A stretch of 32,638 nucleotides of DNA, from NCBI RefSeq assembly GCF_021655095.1, contig NZ_PPXW01000001.1, positions 1,864,865-1,897,502 of the forward strand, in the 5' to 3' direction. Shown piece by piece: positions 1 to 7,763 of this stretch. The notes below the pieces were generated by a model that worked only from the letters and a program-made list of their open reading frames with translations, was not told the origin of the DNA and searched no databases. Every line of letters starts with the position of its first letter. Position 1 is the first letter of the stretch. The position numbers and the translations under genes were made by a program. This stretch comes from Clostridium sp. Cult1 (GTDB lineage: Bacteria; Bacillota; Clostridia; Tissierellales; Tepidimicrobiaceae).

Positions 1-105
1 TCAAAGGAGGAACAATGGAAGTTAAGATATCATAGAGTTGGAGTAGCTTTAGAAGCATTGACTACAGATGTTAAAGAGCAAACTGTATTTAAGGTTAAAT
101 ATTAA
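1..105 (+). CDS. 3' end of a gene, possibly glycine/betaine reductase component B (partial)
   Basis: An open frame enters from the left edge and stops at a TAA at 103-105. It gives the last 34 residues of a protein, ending ALTTDVKEQTVFKVKY. From memory the tail resembles the C-termini of the selenoprotein B subunits of glycine, sarcosine and betaine reductases, and the next gene is a betaine-type transporter. This would fit a betaine reductase operon. The fragment is too short to be sure. A strong AAAGGAGG followed by ATG at 15 lies in another frame, but it would encode only six residues and is taken as chance overlap. Confidence 0.4.
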   Translation, partial: SKEEQWKLRYHRVGVALEALTTDVKEQTVFKVKY

Positions 106-108
106 TCA

Positions 109-150
109 CTTTTCTTAGAAGAAGAGATATATCTCTTCTTCTAAGAAAAG
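109..150. repeat. Perfect 42-bp palindrome (21-bp arms) between the first gene and the BCCT gene
   Basis: Positions 109-129 are exactly complementary to 130-150, so the RNA can fold into a long uninterrupted hairpin. Neither side has the T-run expected of an intrinsic terminator: AAAATAAAC follows on the plus strand. It lies four bases after the upstream stop codon and about 23 bases before the next start. It may be a weak terminator, an mRNA-stabilising or processing hairpin that separates expression of the two genes, or a protein-binding site. Confidence 0.75.
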
Positions 151-173
151 AAAATAAACTTGGGGGGATTATA

Positions 174-1664
174 GTGATAAAAAAAGATAATCAAGTATTT
201 AATATTTCACTTGTTATTGTACTAATAATTTCTTTATGGGGAATTATATCACCAGAAACTTTTGGTGATATTGCAAATAAAATATTCAATTTCCTTACTA
301 CCCAGTTTGGTTGGTTTTACTTAATATCAATGTTTTTCTTTGTAGCTTTTATGTTGATAATTGCTTTTAGTAAATATGGTAGTATAAAATTAGGTCCAGA
401 TGATTCAAAACCTGAATATAGTTTTATTACATGGTTTGCAATGCTATTTTCTGCTGGAATGGGTATCGGGTTAGTTTTTTGGGGAGTTGCTGAACCTTTA
501 AATCATTTTATGAATCCTATGGGAGTAGAGGCTGCAACATCAGAAGCTGCAAATTTCGCTATTTTTTCATCTTTTCTACATTGGGGAATACATCCTTGGG
601 CAAATTATGCTGTAATAGCTCTTCCTTTAGCATATATGCAATTTAGGAAAAATAAGCCTGGATTAATTAGTAGTATTTTTATCCCCTTAATAGGAGAAGA
701 AAAAGCTCAAGGCCCTATTGGAAAATTTATTGATATATTAGCCATATTTGCAACAGTAGCTGGAGTTGCAACTTCTCTTGGTTTAGGAGTTCTTCAAATC
801 AATAGTGGATTGAACTATTTGTTTAATATTCCTATTAATACAACAGTTCATATTCTTATCATTGTGATCGTTACATGTCTATTTATGGCCTCTGCAATAT
901 CAGGGTTAGATAAAGGTATAAAAATTTTATCTAATACAAATGTTGCATTAGCTGGTGCTCTTATGTTATTAACTCTAATATTAGGACCAACATTAAAAAT
1001 AATTAATTCATTAACAAATGGTATAGGTATGTATTTATCAAATTTTATAGAAGCAAGCTTTCAAATAAATGCTTTTGGCGATAATAGTTGGATTGGTGGT
1101 TGGAGAATATTTTATTGGGCATGGTGGATAGCTTGGGCTCCATTTGTTGGAGTGTTTATTGCACGTATATCAAAGGGAAGAACTATTAAAGAGTTTATAT
1201 TAGGAGTATCTTTAGTTCCTGCCCTAGGATCGTTTTTATGGTTTGCAGTATTCGGTGCTACTGGTATAAGTTTAGGACCAGAAGTTGCTACCGAAGCCAT
1301 TAAAGTTACAGAAACTGCCTTGTTTGTAGTAATGGAACATATACCTTTAGGTAGTATAATATCTTTAGTAGCTATACTTTTGTTATGTACATTTTTTGTT
1401 ACTTCTGCAGATTCAGCAACATTCGTTTTAGGTATGATGTCTAGAAATGGAGATTTAAATCCGGATACTAAAACAAAGGTGATATGGGGAATTATTCAAT
1501 CAATGATGGCTCTTGCCCTTATGTTGGCTGGAGGATTACAAGTACTTCAAACTGGATCTATTGCTGCAGCATTTCCATTTGCTTTTGTAATGATATTTGC
1601 GTGTTTCTCATTCTTAAAAGAATTGAGAAAAGAGGACCTTAATCATATTGAAAAAGCAAAATAA
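174..1664 (+). CDS. BCCT-family transporter (glycine betaine/choline/carnitine type)
   Basis: Integral membrane protein of 496 residues, the normal length for the betaine-choline-carnitine transporter family, with about twelve hydrophobic segments. The family hallmarks are present: GMGIG at 95-99 followed by LVFWGVAEPLNHF, and the tryptophan-rich stretch WAWWIAWAPFVGVF at about 312-325 followed by ISKGRTIKEF. The glycine-rich GMGIG form is typical of sodium-coupled betaine carriers such as BetP and OpuD, so sodium-driven betaine uptake is the most likely job; carnitine or choline remain possible. The start is GTG at 174, chosen for the GGGGGGATT ribosome site just upstream. Its place behind a possible reductase gene suggests supply of substrate for reductive fermentation rather than osmoprotection alone. 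An intrinsic terminator follows. Confidence 0.93.
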   Translation: MIKKDNQVFNISLVIVLIISLWGIISPETFGDIANKIFNFLTTQFGWFYLISMFFFVAFMLIIAFSKYGSIKLGPDDSKPEYSFITWFAMLFSAGMGIGLVFWGVAEPLNHFMNPMGVEAATSEAANFAIFSSFLHWGIHPWANYAVIALPLAYMQFRKNKPGLISSIFIPLIGEEKAQGPIGKFIDILAIFATVAGVATSLGLGVLQINSGLNYLFNIPINTTVHILIIVIVTCLFMASAISGLDKGIKILSNTNVALAGALMLLTLILGPTLKIINSLTNGIGMYLSNFIEASFQINAFGDNSWIGGWRIFYWAWWIAWAPFVGVFIARISKGRTIKEFILGVSLVPALGSFLWFAVFGATGISLGPEVATEAIKVTETALFVVMEHIPLGSIISLVAILLLCTFFVTSADSATFVLGMMSRNGDLNPDTKTKVIWGIIQSMMALALMLAGGLQVLQTGSIAAAFPFAFVMIFACFSFLKELRKEDLNHIEKAK

Positions 1665-1665
1665 T

Positions 1666-1700
1666 ATAAAAAACTAGGCTTTAACGGCCTAGTTTTTTAT
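1666..1700 (+). terminator. Intrinsic terminator after the BCCT gene
   Basis: The stem pairs 1668-1679 (AAAAAACTAGGC) with 1687-1698 (GCCTAGTTTTTT). The T-run forms the right arm's end, directly after the TAA stop. Confidence 0.9.
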
Positions 1701-1718
1701 ATTATTTCAGTTATAGGA

Positions 1719-1762
1719 TAAGCCTCCTTTCTAATATTATTAATTAGCAGGAAGGGGGCTTA
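1719..1762 (+). promoter_or_regulatory. Hairpin that sequesters the ribosome site of the YkvI-like gene
   Basis: Positions 1719-1732 (TAAGCCTCCTTTCT) pair with 1749-1762 (AGGAAGGGGGCTTA). All 14 positions pair, including two G-U pairs, around a 16-base loop. The right arm contains the whole AAGGGGG ribosome site of the gene starting at 1765, so translation should need opening of this stem. No T-run follows, so it is not a normal terminator. Control by temperature, by a protein or by a ligand is possible; none can be chosen from sequence. Confidence 0.65.
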
Positions 1763-1764
1763 AG

Positions 1765-2778
1765 ATGAAAAACTGGATTAAAATTGCATCTATATATGTA
1801 GGTACAGTAATAGGAGCTGGTTTTGCTTCAGGCAGGGAAATCATTGAGTTTTTTGGAATTTATGGTCTTAAAGGTATCTGGGGTATTATAATATCAGGAT
1901 TATTATTTTCAATTGTAGGGAGTTTACTTTTAGTAAAAATATATGATAAAAAAATAAAAGGATTTGATGAACTGGTAATTAATTTATTTGGTGAAAGATT
2001 TGGAACTTTATTGGATACTATAATGATTTTTTCTTTATATACAGGATTTAGCGTAATGATATCTGGATCTGGAGCAATATTTAAAGATGAACTAGGTCTT
2101 TCATACAATATAGGAATTATTGTTATGGTAGTTTGTGCTTTTATAGTCTTCTTATTTAGTTTAGAAGGTCTATCCTTTATCAATTCCATATTAGTGCCTT
2201 TATTGATTATTGGGATTATATTTACATCTATTTATCTGAATATAAGAGAAGGATATAATTTTTCAAATATTCAAGGGGCCAGTATTACCAGTAAAGGTAA
2301 TTTTATAACATCTTCCATCCTATATTTTGGTTCTAATTCTTTAATAATAATTATAGTATTTTCATCTCTATATCCATTAATTCATAGTAGAGAGACTGCA
2401 ATAAAGGGTGGTATAATAGGAGGAATTATATTATTTATACTTGGAATCTCAATATTAACCTCTATGCTTATATACTATAATGAGATATTTAATTTAAATA
2501 TTCCCATGTTAATGGTGTGTAATTATATATGTAAAAGTTATAGAAAACTATATGCTATTATCCTTTGGATTGCTATGTTTACCACTGCATTGGCCAATGG
2601 ATTTGGATTTATGAATAGGGTATCCAAAGGAAAGGGAAAAATATTAATTACTGCTTTATTTTGCGTAACTGCTATCCCATTAGCTAAGGTTGGCTTTGCA
2701 AACCTAGTAGGAATAATATACCCTGTTTTTGGAGTAATTGGGTTTGGGATGATTATGTTTATTTTAGTAAAAGATTAG
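1765..2778 (+). CDS. YkvI-like membrane protein, putative transporter
   Basis: A 337-residue membrane protein with about ten hydrophobic segments. The N-terminal stretch IASIYVGTVIGAGFASGREI resembles the first helix of the YkvI/COG3949 family, which is thought to have the LeuT/APC fold and to move amino acids or similar solutes; the substrate is unknown. The unwound-helix type sequence GTVIGAGFASG (about 13-23) is the expected ion and substrate site of that fold. It has its own leader after the BCCT terminator, and its ribosome site is folded into the 1719-1762 hairpin. No clear terminator follows. Confidence 0.8.
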   Translation: MKNWIKIASIYVGTVIGAGFASGREIIEFFGIYGLKGIWGIIISGLLFSIVGSLLLVKIYDKKIKGFDELVINLFGERFGTLLDTIMIFSLYTGFSVMISGSGAIFKDELGLSYNIGIIVMVVCAFIVFLFSLEGLSFINSILVPLLIIGIIFTSIYLNIREGYNFSNIQGASITSKGNFITSSILYFGSNSLIIIIVFSSLYPLIHSRETAIKGGIIGGIILFILGISILTSMLIYYNEIFNLNIPMLMVCNYICKSYRKLYAIILWIAMFTTALANGFGFMNRVSKGKGKILITALFCVTAIPLAKVGFANLVGIIYPVFGVIGFGMIMFILVKD

Positions 2779-2797
2779 TGTATTAATTTGAGACTAA

Positions 2798-2814
2798 TGT
2801 TTATTATTTATACA
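2798..2814 (+). promoter_or_regulatory. Candidate enhancer site for the sigma-54 regulator, upstream of the first hydrolase
   Basis: The sequence TGTTTATTATTTATACA fits the TGT-N11-ACA dyad seen at 5269 and 12810. Its centre is 84 bp before the -12 GC of the 2877 promoter, against 95 bp at the other two sites, so it would lie on the same helix face one turn closer. It is the weakest of the three copies. Confidence 0.45.
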
Positions 2815-2876
2815 TTTTTTTAGACTTTACATGAAATTTTATTGATGCATATTCGAATAATCTACTATTTTATATT

Positions 2877-2892
2877 TGGCATATAAGTTGCA
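2877..2892 (+). promoter_or_regulatory. Sigma-54 (RpoN) promoter, -24/-12
   Basis: TGGCATATAAGTTGCA matches the sigma-54 consensus TGGCACRNNNNTTGCW at all fixed positions but one, with the obligatory ten bases between GG and GC. It lies 40 bp before the hydrolase start at 2932. A gene for a sigma-54 activator follows the hydrolase. Confidence 0.85.
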
Positions 2893-2931
2893 AGTATAAT
2901 AATAAAAATAGATAAATGGAGGTTAAATAAC

Positions 2932-3750
2932 ATGGCCTATATGGAAATTAAAGGGAAAAAGATTTATTTTGAAAAACATGGAGAAGGGGAAGTATTAGTA
3001 TTGTTAAATGGAATAATGATGAGTACAGCTAGTTGGTTACCATTTATTGATATATTATCAAAAGATTACAAGGTCTTATTAGTAGACCTATTAGATCAAG
3101 GACGTTCTGATAAGGCCGATAGTGAATATGATCAGCAGATACATGTAGAAATGCTAAAAGAGCTATTTGATAAACTAAATTATAAAGAAATACATTTATT
3201 TGGAGTATCCTATGGTGGTGAAGTAGCTCAGTTATTTGCTTTAAAGTATGGATATATGCTCAAATCTCTAATATTATCAAATACTACTAGTTATACAAAT
3301 AAATCAATGCAGGATTTAGAAAGGGCTTGGGATTATGCCGCTTCTACCTATGAAGGTTCAATATTTTTCAGTATTACTATGCCTAGTATTTATTCTCATA
3401 TATTCTATGAAAAAAACAACCAATGGTTAAAGGAAAGAGAAAGACAGTTTGGTGAATTACTAGATAAAAATTGGTATGACGGATTCAGAAGAGCAGCAAA
3501 AAGTGCGCATAATCTAAATATAACTAAAGAATTACATAAAATAGATATTCCTACTTTAATCATAAGTTCCGATTTAGATACTATAACACCTGTAGAATAT
3601 CAGGAAATTATATTTAAAAATATTCCAAATGCAAAATGGATTTTAATTAAAAATGCAGGACATGCCTCTATGTATGAAAAACCTTATGAATTTTTAAGTA
3701 TATTAATGGGATTTTTAAAAACAATAGAATATGAAATAAGAATAATATAA
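2932..3750 (+). CDS. Alpha/beta-fold hydrolase (LNG variant), sigma-54 controlled
   Basis: A soluble 272-residue alpha/beta hydrolase with a complete triad: nucleophile Ser93 in GVSYGG, acid Asp216 in SSDLD and His244 in AGHASM. The usual HG oxyanion-hole motif after the third strand is LNG (Asn26), which its paralogue at 17856 shares. The two align without a gap over 264 residues with about 47% identity by hand count. No signal peptide is seen, so the enzyme should be cytoplasmic. The start ATG follows a GGAGGT site. It has its own sigma-54 promoter and sits just before the activator gene. Esterase, lactonase, thioesterase or carbon-carbon hydrolase activity are all possible; the substrate is unknown. 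Confidence 0.85.
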   Translation: MAYMEIKGKKIYFEKHGEGEVLVLLNGIMMSTASWLPFIDILSKDYKVLLVDLLDQGRSDKADSEYDQQIHVEMLKELFDKLNYKEIHLFGVSYGGEVAQLFALKYGYMLKSLILSNTTSYTNKSMQDLERAWDYAASTYEGSIFFSITMPSIYSHIFYEKNNQWLKERERQFGELLDKNWYDGFRRAAKSAHNLNITKELHKIDIPTLIISSDLDTITPVEYQEIIFKNIPNAKWILIKNAGHASMYEKPYEFLSILMGFLKTIEYEIRII

Positions 3751-3770
3751 TAATTGATAAAATAAAATAT

Positions 3771-3806
3771 AGGGATCTAGACAAATTAGGATCTCTTTTT
3801 ATTTTC
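3771..3806 (+). terminator. Intrinsic terminator after the first hydrolase
   Basis: An imperfect stem forms between AGGGATCTA and TAGGATCTCT (nine pairs with one G-U and one bulge), followed by TTTTTATTTT. It separates the hydrolase from the regulator's own promoter. Confidence 0.65.
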
Positions 3807-3818
3807 ATACAATAATGG

Positions 3819-3832
3819 TATAATGTAACAAA
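3819..3832 (+). promoter_or_regulatory. Probable -10 element of the activator gene overlapped by TGTAACAAA
   Basis: TATAAT at 3819-3824 is a good sigma-A -10 box, though no good -35 box is seen. It overlaps TGTAACAAA at 3824-3832, a string that also occurs at 5250 and 12791 beside the candidate enhancer sites. This could let the activator control its own synthesis. The string is short and AT-rich, so chance is possible. Confidence 0.4.
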
Positions 3833-3856
3833 GTTAAAAGAAATAAGGTGATATAA

Positions 3857-5254
3857 ATGGCATCATTTTTGGAGAGTAGGGATTTCAAATCCTTTTGCCA
3901 TAGCGTATTCGGAAGTTTACCTATATCAGTAGATATATTAGATAAAAATGCAAATATCATTTACATGAACGAAGCTTTTTTAGATTTTTTAAAATTAAAA
4001 GAAGAGGATGTAATTGGTAGGTTAGTAACAGACGTAAATCCTACTTCTAAGTTTCCTGAAACATTGCAATCGAAAAGAGCAAGTATTGCTGAAGAACATG
4101 TCTTTCCCAATAATAAACCAGCTATAGTACATCGTATTCCTATTTTTGATGATGAAGGAGAAGTTATTGGCGGATTTGGTATGCTTTTATTTGAAGATAT
4201 AAAAAAAGCTAAGGATATAGCAGAAAAGTACGCTGAAATAAATAAGGAACTAGCTTTATATAAAAATGAATTAGCTAAAATAAATACCACTAAATATACC
4301 CTTGAAGATATATATGGAATATCTGATGAAATAAACATTTCAAAATCGAAAGTAAAAAAAATCGCCAAAGTAAATTCAAATGTTGTCATATTGGGAGAAA
4401 GTGGCGTTGGTAAAGAGCTCTTTGCCCATTCTATTCATAATGAAAGCAGTCGTTCACAGGGCCCATTTGTAACTTTAAATTGTTCTGCTATACCAGAAAA
4501 CTTATTTGAATCCGAATTATTTGGCTATGAAGAAGGAGCTTTTACTGGAGCTAAAAGAGGAGGCAATATAGGAAAATTTGAATTAGCTCATGGAGGCACC
4601 ATATTTTTAGATGAAATAGGGGATATGTCCCATCCTATGCAGGTGAAACTGCTAAGGGTTTTACAAGAAAAAGAAGTGCTAAGAATAGGTGGGAAAAGCC
4701 CCATAAGATTAGATGTAAGAGTCATATGTGCAACTAATAAAGATTTAGTAAAAATGGTAGAAGAGGGAACTTTTAGAGAAGATCTTTATTATAGGCTTAA
4801 TGTACTAACCTTAGAAGTACCTCCTTTAAGAAAGAGGAGAGAAGATATGGCAATACTAATTGAAAAGTTTTTAGGGGAATTTTATAAAGAGACAGGCCTA
4901 TATAGAAAGGTTCCTAAAAATGTAATTGATAAATTAAGTAAATATGATTGGCCTGGCAATATAAGAGAGCTAAGAAATGTTGTAGAAAGGATGGCAGTTA
5001 GTTCTGAGGGGGTGAATATTACCACAGGTGATATTCCTAGATATATCCTAGAAAAATCTCTAGTAAGCAATTATAAAACTAATCAGGTTGGACTTAAAAA
5101 TATTGTTGAATCTGTGGAAAAAGATGTAATAATTCAAATGTTAAAAGAAGCTGAAGGTAATAAGAGTAGAGCAGCTAAAAAGCTTAATATCCCAAGAGCT
5201 ACCTTATATAGGAAAATGGAAGAATACGGCATTGATGATAAACAATATATGTAA
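3857..5254 (+). CDS. Sigma-54-dependent transcriptional activator (PAS, AAA+, Fis-type HTH)
   Basis: A 465-residue bacterial enhancer-binding protein. Domains in order: a PAS sensor at about 10-115, a charged helical linker at about 116-145, the sigma-54 activation AAA+ domain at about 150-390, and a Fis-type helix-turn-helix at about 430-460 (NKSRAAKKLNIPRATLYRKM). Catalytic marks are intact: Walker A GESGVGKE at 180-187, the GAFTGA sigma-54 contact loop at 227-232 and Walker B with D252-E253. It has no receiver domain, so the signal is probably a small molecule or cofactor bound by the PAS domain. Three sigma-54 promoters lie within 10 kb, including one before the next operon, so it most likely activates the local catabolic and transport genes. 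It appears to have its own sigma-A promoter. Confidence 0.95.
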   Translation: MASFLESRDFKSFCHSVFGSLPISVDILDKNANIIYMNEAFLDFLKLKEEDVIGRLVTDVNPTSKFPETLQSKRASIAEEHVFPNNKPAIVHRIPIFDDEGEVIGGFGMLLFEDIKKAKDIAEKYAEINKELALYKNELAKINTTKYTLEDIYGISDEINISKSKVKKIAKVNSNVVILGESGVGKELFAHSIHNESSRSQGPFVTLNCSAIPENLFESELFGYEEGAFTGAKRGGNIGKFELAHGGTIFLDEIGDMSHPMQVKLLRVLQEKEVLRIGGKSPIRLDVRVICATNKDLVKMVEEGTFREDLYYRLNVLTLEVPPLRKRREDMAILIEKFLGEFYKETGLYRKVPKNVIDKLSKYDWPGNIRELRNVVERMAVSSEGVNITTGDIPRYILEKSLVSNYKTNQVGLKNIVESVEKDVIIQMLKEAEGNKSRAAKKLNIPRATLYRKMEEYGIDDKQYM

Positions 5255-5287
5255 CAAAACAAAACAACTGTATATTAATACTACAAT
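5240..5287 (+). repeat. Copy A of a duplicated regulatory block
   Basis: This 48-bp stretch matches 12781-12828 at 43 of 48 positions. It begins inside the last codons of the activator gene and ends just after the enhancer dyad. Similarity continues through a hairpin terminator, TATGAGTATTT and the -24/-12 promoter to about 5393, so the whole promoter region of about 155 bp is duplicated. Confidence 0.85.
5269..5285 (+). promoter_or_regulatory. Candidate enhancer site upstream of the KAS III-like operon
   Basis: TGTATATTAATACTACA is a TGTA-N9-TACA dyad centred 95 bp before the -12 GC of the 5359 promoter, the usual distance for a sigma-54 activator site. The same dyad with identical spacing lies before the ABC transporter operon. 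Confidence 0.65.
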
Positions 5288-5291
5288 GAAA

Positions 5292-5318
5292 GTTAGCAAG
5301 TTTTTGCTAACTTTTTTA
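5292..5318 (+). terminator. Terminator of the activator gene, inside the enhancer-promoter interval
   Basis: GTTAGCAA at 5292-5299 pairs with TTGCTAAC at 5304-5311, followed by TTTTTT. It ends the activator transcript between the enhancer site and the next sigma-54 promoter. Confidence 0.85.
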
Positions 5319-5358
5319 ATTTATGAGTATTTTTAGGGATTTACTCCTTAATATATTT

Positions 5359-5374
5359 TGGCATAGAATTTGCT
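5359..5374 (+). promoter_or_regulatory. Sigma-54 promoter of the KAS III-like operon
   Basis: TGGCATAGAATTTGCT differs from the sigma-54 consensus at one position only and has the correct GG-N10-GC spacing. The identical 16 bases occur at 12900. It lies 38 bp before the GTG start at 5412 and should drive the run of genes to 11878. Confidence 0.9.
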
Positions 5375-5411
5375 AGTAATATTGTTAGAAAAAAATTAAG
5401 GAGGAATAAAT

Positions 5412-6440
5412 GTGAAAGATCATGTAGGAATAGCAGGTTTAGGAATATATATTCCAAACAAGATAATGACTGCTAAAGAAATTAGTCAAGCAACTAATGG
5501 AGTTTGGGCTGAAGAAGCAGTTAGAGAAAAACTAGGTATAAGTAAGAAATATTTACCTGGTCCAGAGGATGGAACTCAAGAAATGGGCTACAAGGCAGCA
5601 AAAAACTTAATAGATGAATATGGTGTAGACCCTCTTTCCATTAATATGATAATTTCCATCGGAGAGGAGTGGAAGGAATATCCACTGACTACAACAGCAA
5701 TTTATATTCAAGAGAAAATAGGCGCATATAATGCATTTGCTTTTGATTTGCAACAAAGATGCTGCACAAATATAACCGCAATGAAGGTAGCTAAAGATAT
5801 GATGTTAGCAAACGATGATATAAAAACAGTCCTTATATGTGGTGGATATAGAAATGGAGATTTTATAGACTACACTAATTCTAGAGTAAGTTTTATGTTT
5901 AATCTATCTGCTGGCGGTGGAGCTATATTATTAAAGAAAAACTATGGTAAAAATGAATTACTAGAAACAAGCATAGTAACAGACGGTTCTTTTGCAAGGG
6001 ATGTAGGAGTTAGATACGGAGGTACAGAAGATCCAATTACAGAAGAAAATATTAATGAAGCTTATAAATCTCTAGATGTATTTGATGTAGAAGGTATGAA
6101 GGCTAGACTAAACGAAAAATCTACACCTAATTTCTTATTTGTAATAAGAGATGCTTTAAGAAAAAGTGGTTATAGTCAAGAAAATTTAGACTATTTAGCA
6201 ATTCTTCACTTTAAATATTCAGCTCATAAATTTATTTTAAATGAATTAGGTTTAGATGAATCAAAATCTATTTATTTAAGGGATTATGGTCATATGGGAC
6301 AAATTGATCAGATATTATCATTAAAATTAGGTTTAGATGAAGGAAAGATTAAGGATGGAGATATAGTTGCAACAGTTGGGGCTGGTATTGGATATGCTTG
6401 GGCAGCAAACGTTATTAAATGGGGAAAAATAGAAGGCTAG
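5412..6440 (+). CDS. 3-oxoacyl-ACP synthase III-like condensing/thiolytic enzyme
   Basis: A 342-residue protein of the thiolase superfamily, KAS III (FabH) branch. The catalytic cysteine is Cys117 in FDLQQRCCTN, followed by a second cysteine where FabH has Ala or Ser. His266 in AILHFKYS takes the place of the FabH histidine. The FabH asparagine motif GNTS is replaced by GHMG (His294), so the apparent triad is Cys-His-His. There is no acyl carrier protein or other fatty-acid gene nearby. The first position in an inducible operon with a CoA-transferase and a dehydrogenase points to acyl transfer or thiolytic cleavage of a 3-oxoacyl-CoA rather than lipid synthesis. Start is GTG at 5412: the overlapping ATG at 5410 is followed at once by TGA. 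The ribosome site is AAGGAGGA. Confidence 0.8.
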   Translation: MKDHVGIAGLGIYIPNKIMTAKEISQATNGVWAEEAVREKLGISKKYLPGPEDGTQEMGYKAAKNLIDEYGVDPLSINMIISIGEEWKEYPLTTTAIYIQEKIGAYNAFAFDLQQRCCTNITAMKVAKDMMLANDDIKTVLICGGYRNGDFIDYTNSRVSFMFNLSAGGGAILLKKNYGKNELLETSIVTDGSFARDVGVRYGGTEDPITEENINEAYKSLDVFDVEGMKARLNEKSTPNFLFVIRDALRKSGYSQENLDYLAILHFKYSAHKFILNELGLDESKSIYLRDYGHMGQIDQILSLKLGLDEGKIKDGDIVATVGAGIGYAWAANVIKWGKIEG

Positions 6441-6450
6441 GAGGTAAAAA

Positions 6451-7746
6451 ATGAGTTGGAAAAAAGAATATAACAATAAAAAGATAACTGTAGATGATGC
6501 ACTTAATATGGTTAAATCCAATTATGATATCGTAGTTGGATTAGCAGCATCTGAACCTATGGATTTTTTAAATAGACTCCATGAAGTAAAAGACAATGTT
6601 GAAAATGTTAATGTATTGACTTGTTTAAATATGGGAAACTATGAATTCACTAAAAATCCAGATATGTATGGTCATTTTACTAATTTAGCTTGGTTCTATA
6701 CACCATTAACTAGAAAAGCACAACCTTATAAAACGGCTTCCTTTATACCAAATCATTTACATTTGGCTGCAAAAGCCAGGTTGGATTATAAGAAACCAAA
6801 TGTATTTATGGCAACGGTATCTCCAATGGATAAACATGGGTACTTTTCTCTTTCTTTATCTTTAACATACGAAAGAGAATTTTTGGAGGCAGCAGATATT
6901 GTAATTCTAGAAGTAAATGAAAATTATCCTAGAACTTATGGAGATACATTTGTTCATATAAATGATGTGGACTATCTCTATGAAAGCAATCGTCCTGTAC
7001 CAGAATTACCTGTTGTAGAACCTAGTGAAAAAGATATGATTATTGGTGGATATATATCGGAATTAGTAGATGATGGATCTACAATACAACTAGGCATAGG
7101 TGGTATTCCTAATGCAGTAGCAAAATCCTTAATCAATAAAAAGGATTTAGGAATTCATACAGAAATGTTTACAGATGGTATGGTTGACTTGTATGAAGCA
7201 GGGGTTATAACTAACAAGAAAAAATCTATCCATAAAGGAAAATCTATTACTACCTTCGCCCTTGGTTCTAAGAAACTATATGATTTTATAGATGATAATC
7301 CAGGGGTAGAATTAAAAAGAGGTGCCTATACAAATGATCCATATGTAGTAGGTCAAAATTATAAGATGGTATCCATTAATACATCTTTACAGTTAGATTT
7401 AACGGGTCAAGTTTGTTCTGAATCTTTAGGCCATATTCAATATAGTGGTACAGGTGGTCAAGCTGATACTGCTATAGGTTCACAGATGAGTCCTGGGGGT
7501 AAATCAATAATAGCATTATACTCAACGGCTAAAAAAGATACCATATCCACCATAGTTCCTCTATTAACTGAAGGTGCAGCTGTATCCCTTTCAAGAAACG
7601 ATGTGGATTATGTAGTAACCGAATATGGGGTGGCACCCTTAAGAGGTAGGGAAATTAGACAAAGGGTAAATAATTTAATAGCTATAGCTCATCCAGATTT
7701 TAGGAGTGAATTACAAAAAAAGGCTAATGAGTTGATGTTATGGTAA
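6451..7746 (+). CDS. Acetyl-CoA hydrolase/4-hydroxybutyrate CoA-transferase family protein
   Basis: A 431-residue cytoplasmic enzyme of the family that includes 4-hydroxybutyrate and butyryl-CoA:acetate CoA-transferases, at full family length. QLGIGGIPNAV (about 213-223) is the CoA-binding loop. Glu238 in HTEMFTDG falls at the position of the catalytic glutamate of clostridial 4-hydroxybutyrate CoA-transferase (recalled from memory as Glu238). The later GQVCSESLG and YSGTGGQAD motifs are also typical. It should move CoA from acetyl-CoA or a similar donor to a carboxylic acid. It starts 10 bp after the KAS III-like gene with a strong GGAGGT site. Its likely role is activation of the acid whose 3-oxo form the KAS III-like enzyme then cleaves. 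Confidence 0.9.
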   Translation: MSWKKEYNNKKITVDDALNMVKSNYDIVVGLAASEPMDFLNRLHEVKDNVENVNVLTCLNMGNYEFTKNPDMYGHFTNLAWFYTPLTRKAQPYKTASFIPNHLHLAAKARLDYKKPNVFMATVSPMDKHGYFSLSLSLTYEREFLEAADIVILEVNENYPRTYGDTFVHINDVDYLYESNRPVPELPVVEPSEKDMIIGGYISELVDDGSTIQLGIGGIPNAVAKSLINKKDLGIHTEMFTDGMVDLYEAGVITNKKKSIHKGKSITTFALGSKKLYDFIDDNPGVELKRGAYTNDPYVVGQNYKMVSINTSLQLDLTGQVCSESLGHIQYSGTGGQADTAIGSQMSPGGKSIIALYSTAKKDTISTIVPLLTEGAAVSLSRNDVDYVVTEYGVAPLRGREIRQRVNNLIAIAHPDFRSELQKKANELMLW

Positions 7747-7763
7747 ATTAGAGGAGGATGAAT

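Noticed and set aside
15-35. AAAGGAGG followed by ATG near the left edge
   Set aside because: The frame stops after six residues and the bases are explained by the coding frame that ends at 105.
5412-6440. Calling the KAS III-like gene fabH of fatty-acid synthesis
   Set aside because: The active-site motifs differ, no other fatty-acid synthesis gene is present and the promoter is sigma-54 type.
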